From: Desulfobacterales bacterium
Lineage (GTDB): Bacteria; Desulfobacterota; Desulfobacteria; Desulfobacterales; JAFDCJ01
Reading direction: 5' to 3'
Length of the DNA stretch: 5,166 nt
Assembly: GCA_029932495.1 (NCBI GenBank)
Contig: JAOZPY010000243.1
Span: forward strand, 1 to 5,166
The notes beneath the pieces are model-generated. The model had not been told where the DNA came from, did no database searches, and was given only the letters and a program-made list of their open reading frames with translations. Positions 4,425-5,166 of the stretch are shown in pieces. Position numbers and translations under genes: made by a program. Position 1 is the stretch's first letter; each line of letters starts with the position of its first letter.

Positions 4425-4634
4425 CTACCCGTTATTTTCCTGCTGGTTTAAGGTGACCGCCCGGATGACTGTCTTTATCCTGGCGATATCTCTTTTCGTT
4501 TGTTTCATTTTCTGAGGATTTTCAAGCTGGCTGATCTGATGCTGAAAGCGCAGGTTGAACAACTCTTCCTGCAGTTCAGAAGCCTTGCGCTGCATTTCAT
4601 CCAGGCTCAACTCTCTGATCTCGCTGGCTTTCAT
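4425..4634 (-). CDS. rpmC: 50S ribosomal protein L29 (uL29)
   Basis: L29 is a small helical protein at the tunnel exit of the 50S subunit, next to the docking site for trigger factor and SRP. The 69 residues fit the family (about 63-70). It begins MKASEIRELSLDEMQRKASEL, continues with the conserved ELFNLRFQHQISQLENPQKMKQTKRDIARIKTVI, in which LFNLRFQxxxxQLENxxxxxxxRRxIARIxT is the usual pattern, and ends in a short polar tail. The predicted fold is two long antiparallel helices. The ATG at 4634 overlaps the rplP stop by four bases (ATGA, 4631-4634), and GAGGAG lies nine bases upstream inside rplP. The stop TAG practically touches the rpsQ start. Confidence 0.96.
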   Translation of the reverse strand: MKASEIRELSLDEMQRKASELQEELFNLRFQHQISQLENPQKMKQTKRDIARIKTVIRAVTLNQQENNG

Positions 4635-5047
4635 AGGACGTCACTCCTCTCGACAAATTTCGTTTTAACCGCAAGCTTGTGGGCGGCAAGGCGCAACGCT
4701 TCCTGAGCCATGTCTTTGGAAACACCCTGCATTTCGTATAGAATTCTGCCGGGGCGTATGACCGCCTCCCATCCTTCCGGAGCCCCTTTCCCCTTGCCCA
4801 TTCTGACCTCTGCGGGCTTTTTGGTAAAAGGTTTGTCCGGAAAAATGCGGATCCAGATCCGCCCGCCTCTTTTTATGTGCCGGGTCATCGCAATCCGGGC
4901 AGCCTCAATCTGCCTGGCCGATAACTTGCCGCATTCAACAGCCTGCAGCCCGAACTCTCCAAAATTCAGTGTACATCCGCGTCGGGCAATACCCCTCATC
5001 TTGCCTTTTTGCTGTTTGCGGTATTTGACCTTTTTAGGGCTGAGCAT
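4631..5047 (-). CDS. rplP: 50S ribosomal protein L16 (uL16)
   Basis: L16 is a late-assembly 50S protein lying between the peptidyl transferase centre and the A-site tRNA elbow. The 138 residues match the usual 136-144. The N-terminus MLSPKKVKYRKQQKGKMRG is typical, followed by FGEFGLQAVECGKLSARQIEAARIAMTRH (about 28-56), RGGRIWIRIFPDKPFTKKPAEVRMGKGKGAPEGW (60-93) and the signature RPGRILYEMQGV (98-109). The loop containing R82-M83-G84-K85-G86-K87-G88 is the part that reaches toward the active site. The ATG at 5047 has AGGAG eight bases upstream. It overlaps rpmC by four bases; upstream lies a spacer of about 100 bases to the presumed end of rpsC. Confidence 0.98.
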   Translation of the reverse strand: MLSPKKVKYRKQQKGKMRGIARRGCTLNFGEFGLQAVECGKLSARQIEAARIAMTRHIKRGGRIWIRIFPDKPFTKKPAEVRMGKGKGAPEGWEAVIRPGRILYEMQGVSKDMAQEALRLAAHKLAVKTKFVERSDVL

Positions 5048-5076
5048 ATTGTAAACTCCTGTTAGCTATTGCCGGA

Positions 5077-5129
5077 TACGGGCTGGGGGTTTAAAAATTC
5101 AGAACCGCCTCGAATCGGTCTTGCCCGTA
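5077..5129 (-). other. Long-range inverted repeat in the spacer ahead of rplP
   Basis: TACGGGC (5077-5083) and GCCCGTA (5123-5129) are perfect 7-base complements 39 bases apart. Inside, ACCG (5104-5107) and CGGT (5116-5119) can form a second short stem, giving a two-tier fold. The block ends about 17-20 bases upstream of the rplP Shine-Dalgarno (AGGAG, complement near 5057-5061). It has no T-run positioned like an intrinsic terminator. Chance cannot be excluded. Confidence 0.4.
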
Positions 5130-5147
5130 ATCTGCGACAAATATTGG

Positions 5148-5166
5148 TTAAGCGGTTGCCGCCTCC
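5148..5166 (-). CDS. rpsC: Presumed 3' end of 30S ribosomal protein S3 (uS3), runs off the right edge
   Basis: rpsC precedes rplP in nearly all bacterial S10 operons, so its end is expected here. In one frame the edge encodes EAATA followed by TAA (stop 5150-5148), a low-complexity Ala-rich tail like those that end many S3 proteins. The other frames read through to stops at about 5102 and 5062, giving 21 and 34 residues with no S3 resemblance that I recognise. The choice rests on context and on five residues only, so the exact end is uncertain; if the stop at 5062 were used, the hairpin ahead of rplP would be coding. Confidence 0.45.

Overview
The window is a piece of the conserved bacterial S10-spc ribosomal protein operon, read entirely from the minus strand. 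In transcription order (right to left) it carries the presumed last codons of rpsC, then rplP, rpmC, rpsQ, rplN, rplX, rplE, rpsN, rpsH, rplF, rplR, rpsE, rpmD and the first 14 codons of rplO. Twelve genes are complete, one is partial and certain (rplO), and one is partial and inferred (rpsC). There is no mobile element, tRNA, rRNA, CRISPR array or plus-strand gene that I can support, and no gene-free stretch longer than 135 bases.

The gene order, the zinc-binding (four-cysteine) form of S14, the presence of L30, and an L24 with two CxxC pairs at its C-terminus fit a Gram-negative anaerobe of the Desulfobacterota (former Deltaproteobacteria). That is an inference from general family knowledge, not a database result. 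Base composition looks close to even by eye. Nearly every gene has a clear Shine-Dalgarno sequence, and those sequences decide the starts, including TTG starts for rpsE and rpsN.

Layout by region: 4159-5166 holds rpsC-end/rplP/rpmC/rpsQ, with rplP-rpmC overlapping by 4 bases and rpmC-rpsQ practically touching. 2799-4137 holds rplN, rplX and rplE. 1390-2707 holds rpsN, rpsH and rplF. 1-1254 holds rplR, rpsE, rpmD and rplO, with rpmD and rplO overlapping by 14 bases. All products are parts of the 30S or 50S subunit; none is accessory.

What is less ordinary lies between the genes. Several junctions are 78-135 bases wide, and several contain inverted repeats: a 10-bp imperfect hairpin just ahead of the rplF ribosome binding site, competing GC-rich hairpins between rpsN and rpsH, a degenerate CCCTGWACCT repeat between rplE and rpsN, and a 7-bp stem between rpsC and rplP. 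These could be regulatory or processing sites, but nothing in one sequence proves it. I do not see an undescribed system here; the window is a housekeeping operon with somewhat unusual spacers.
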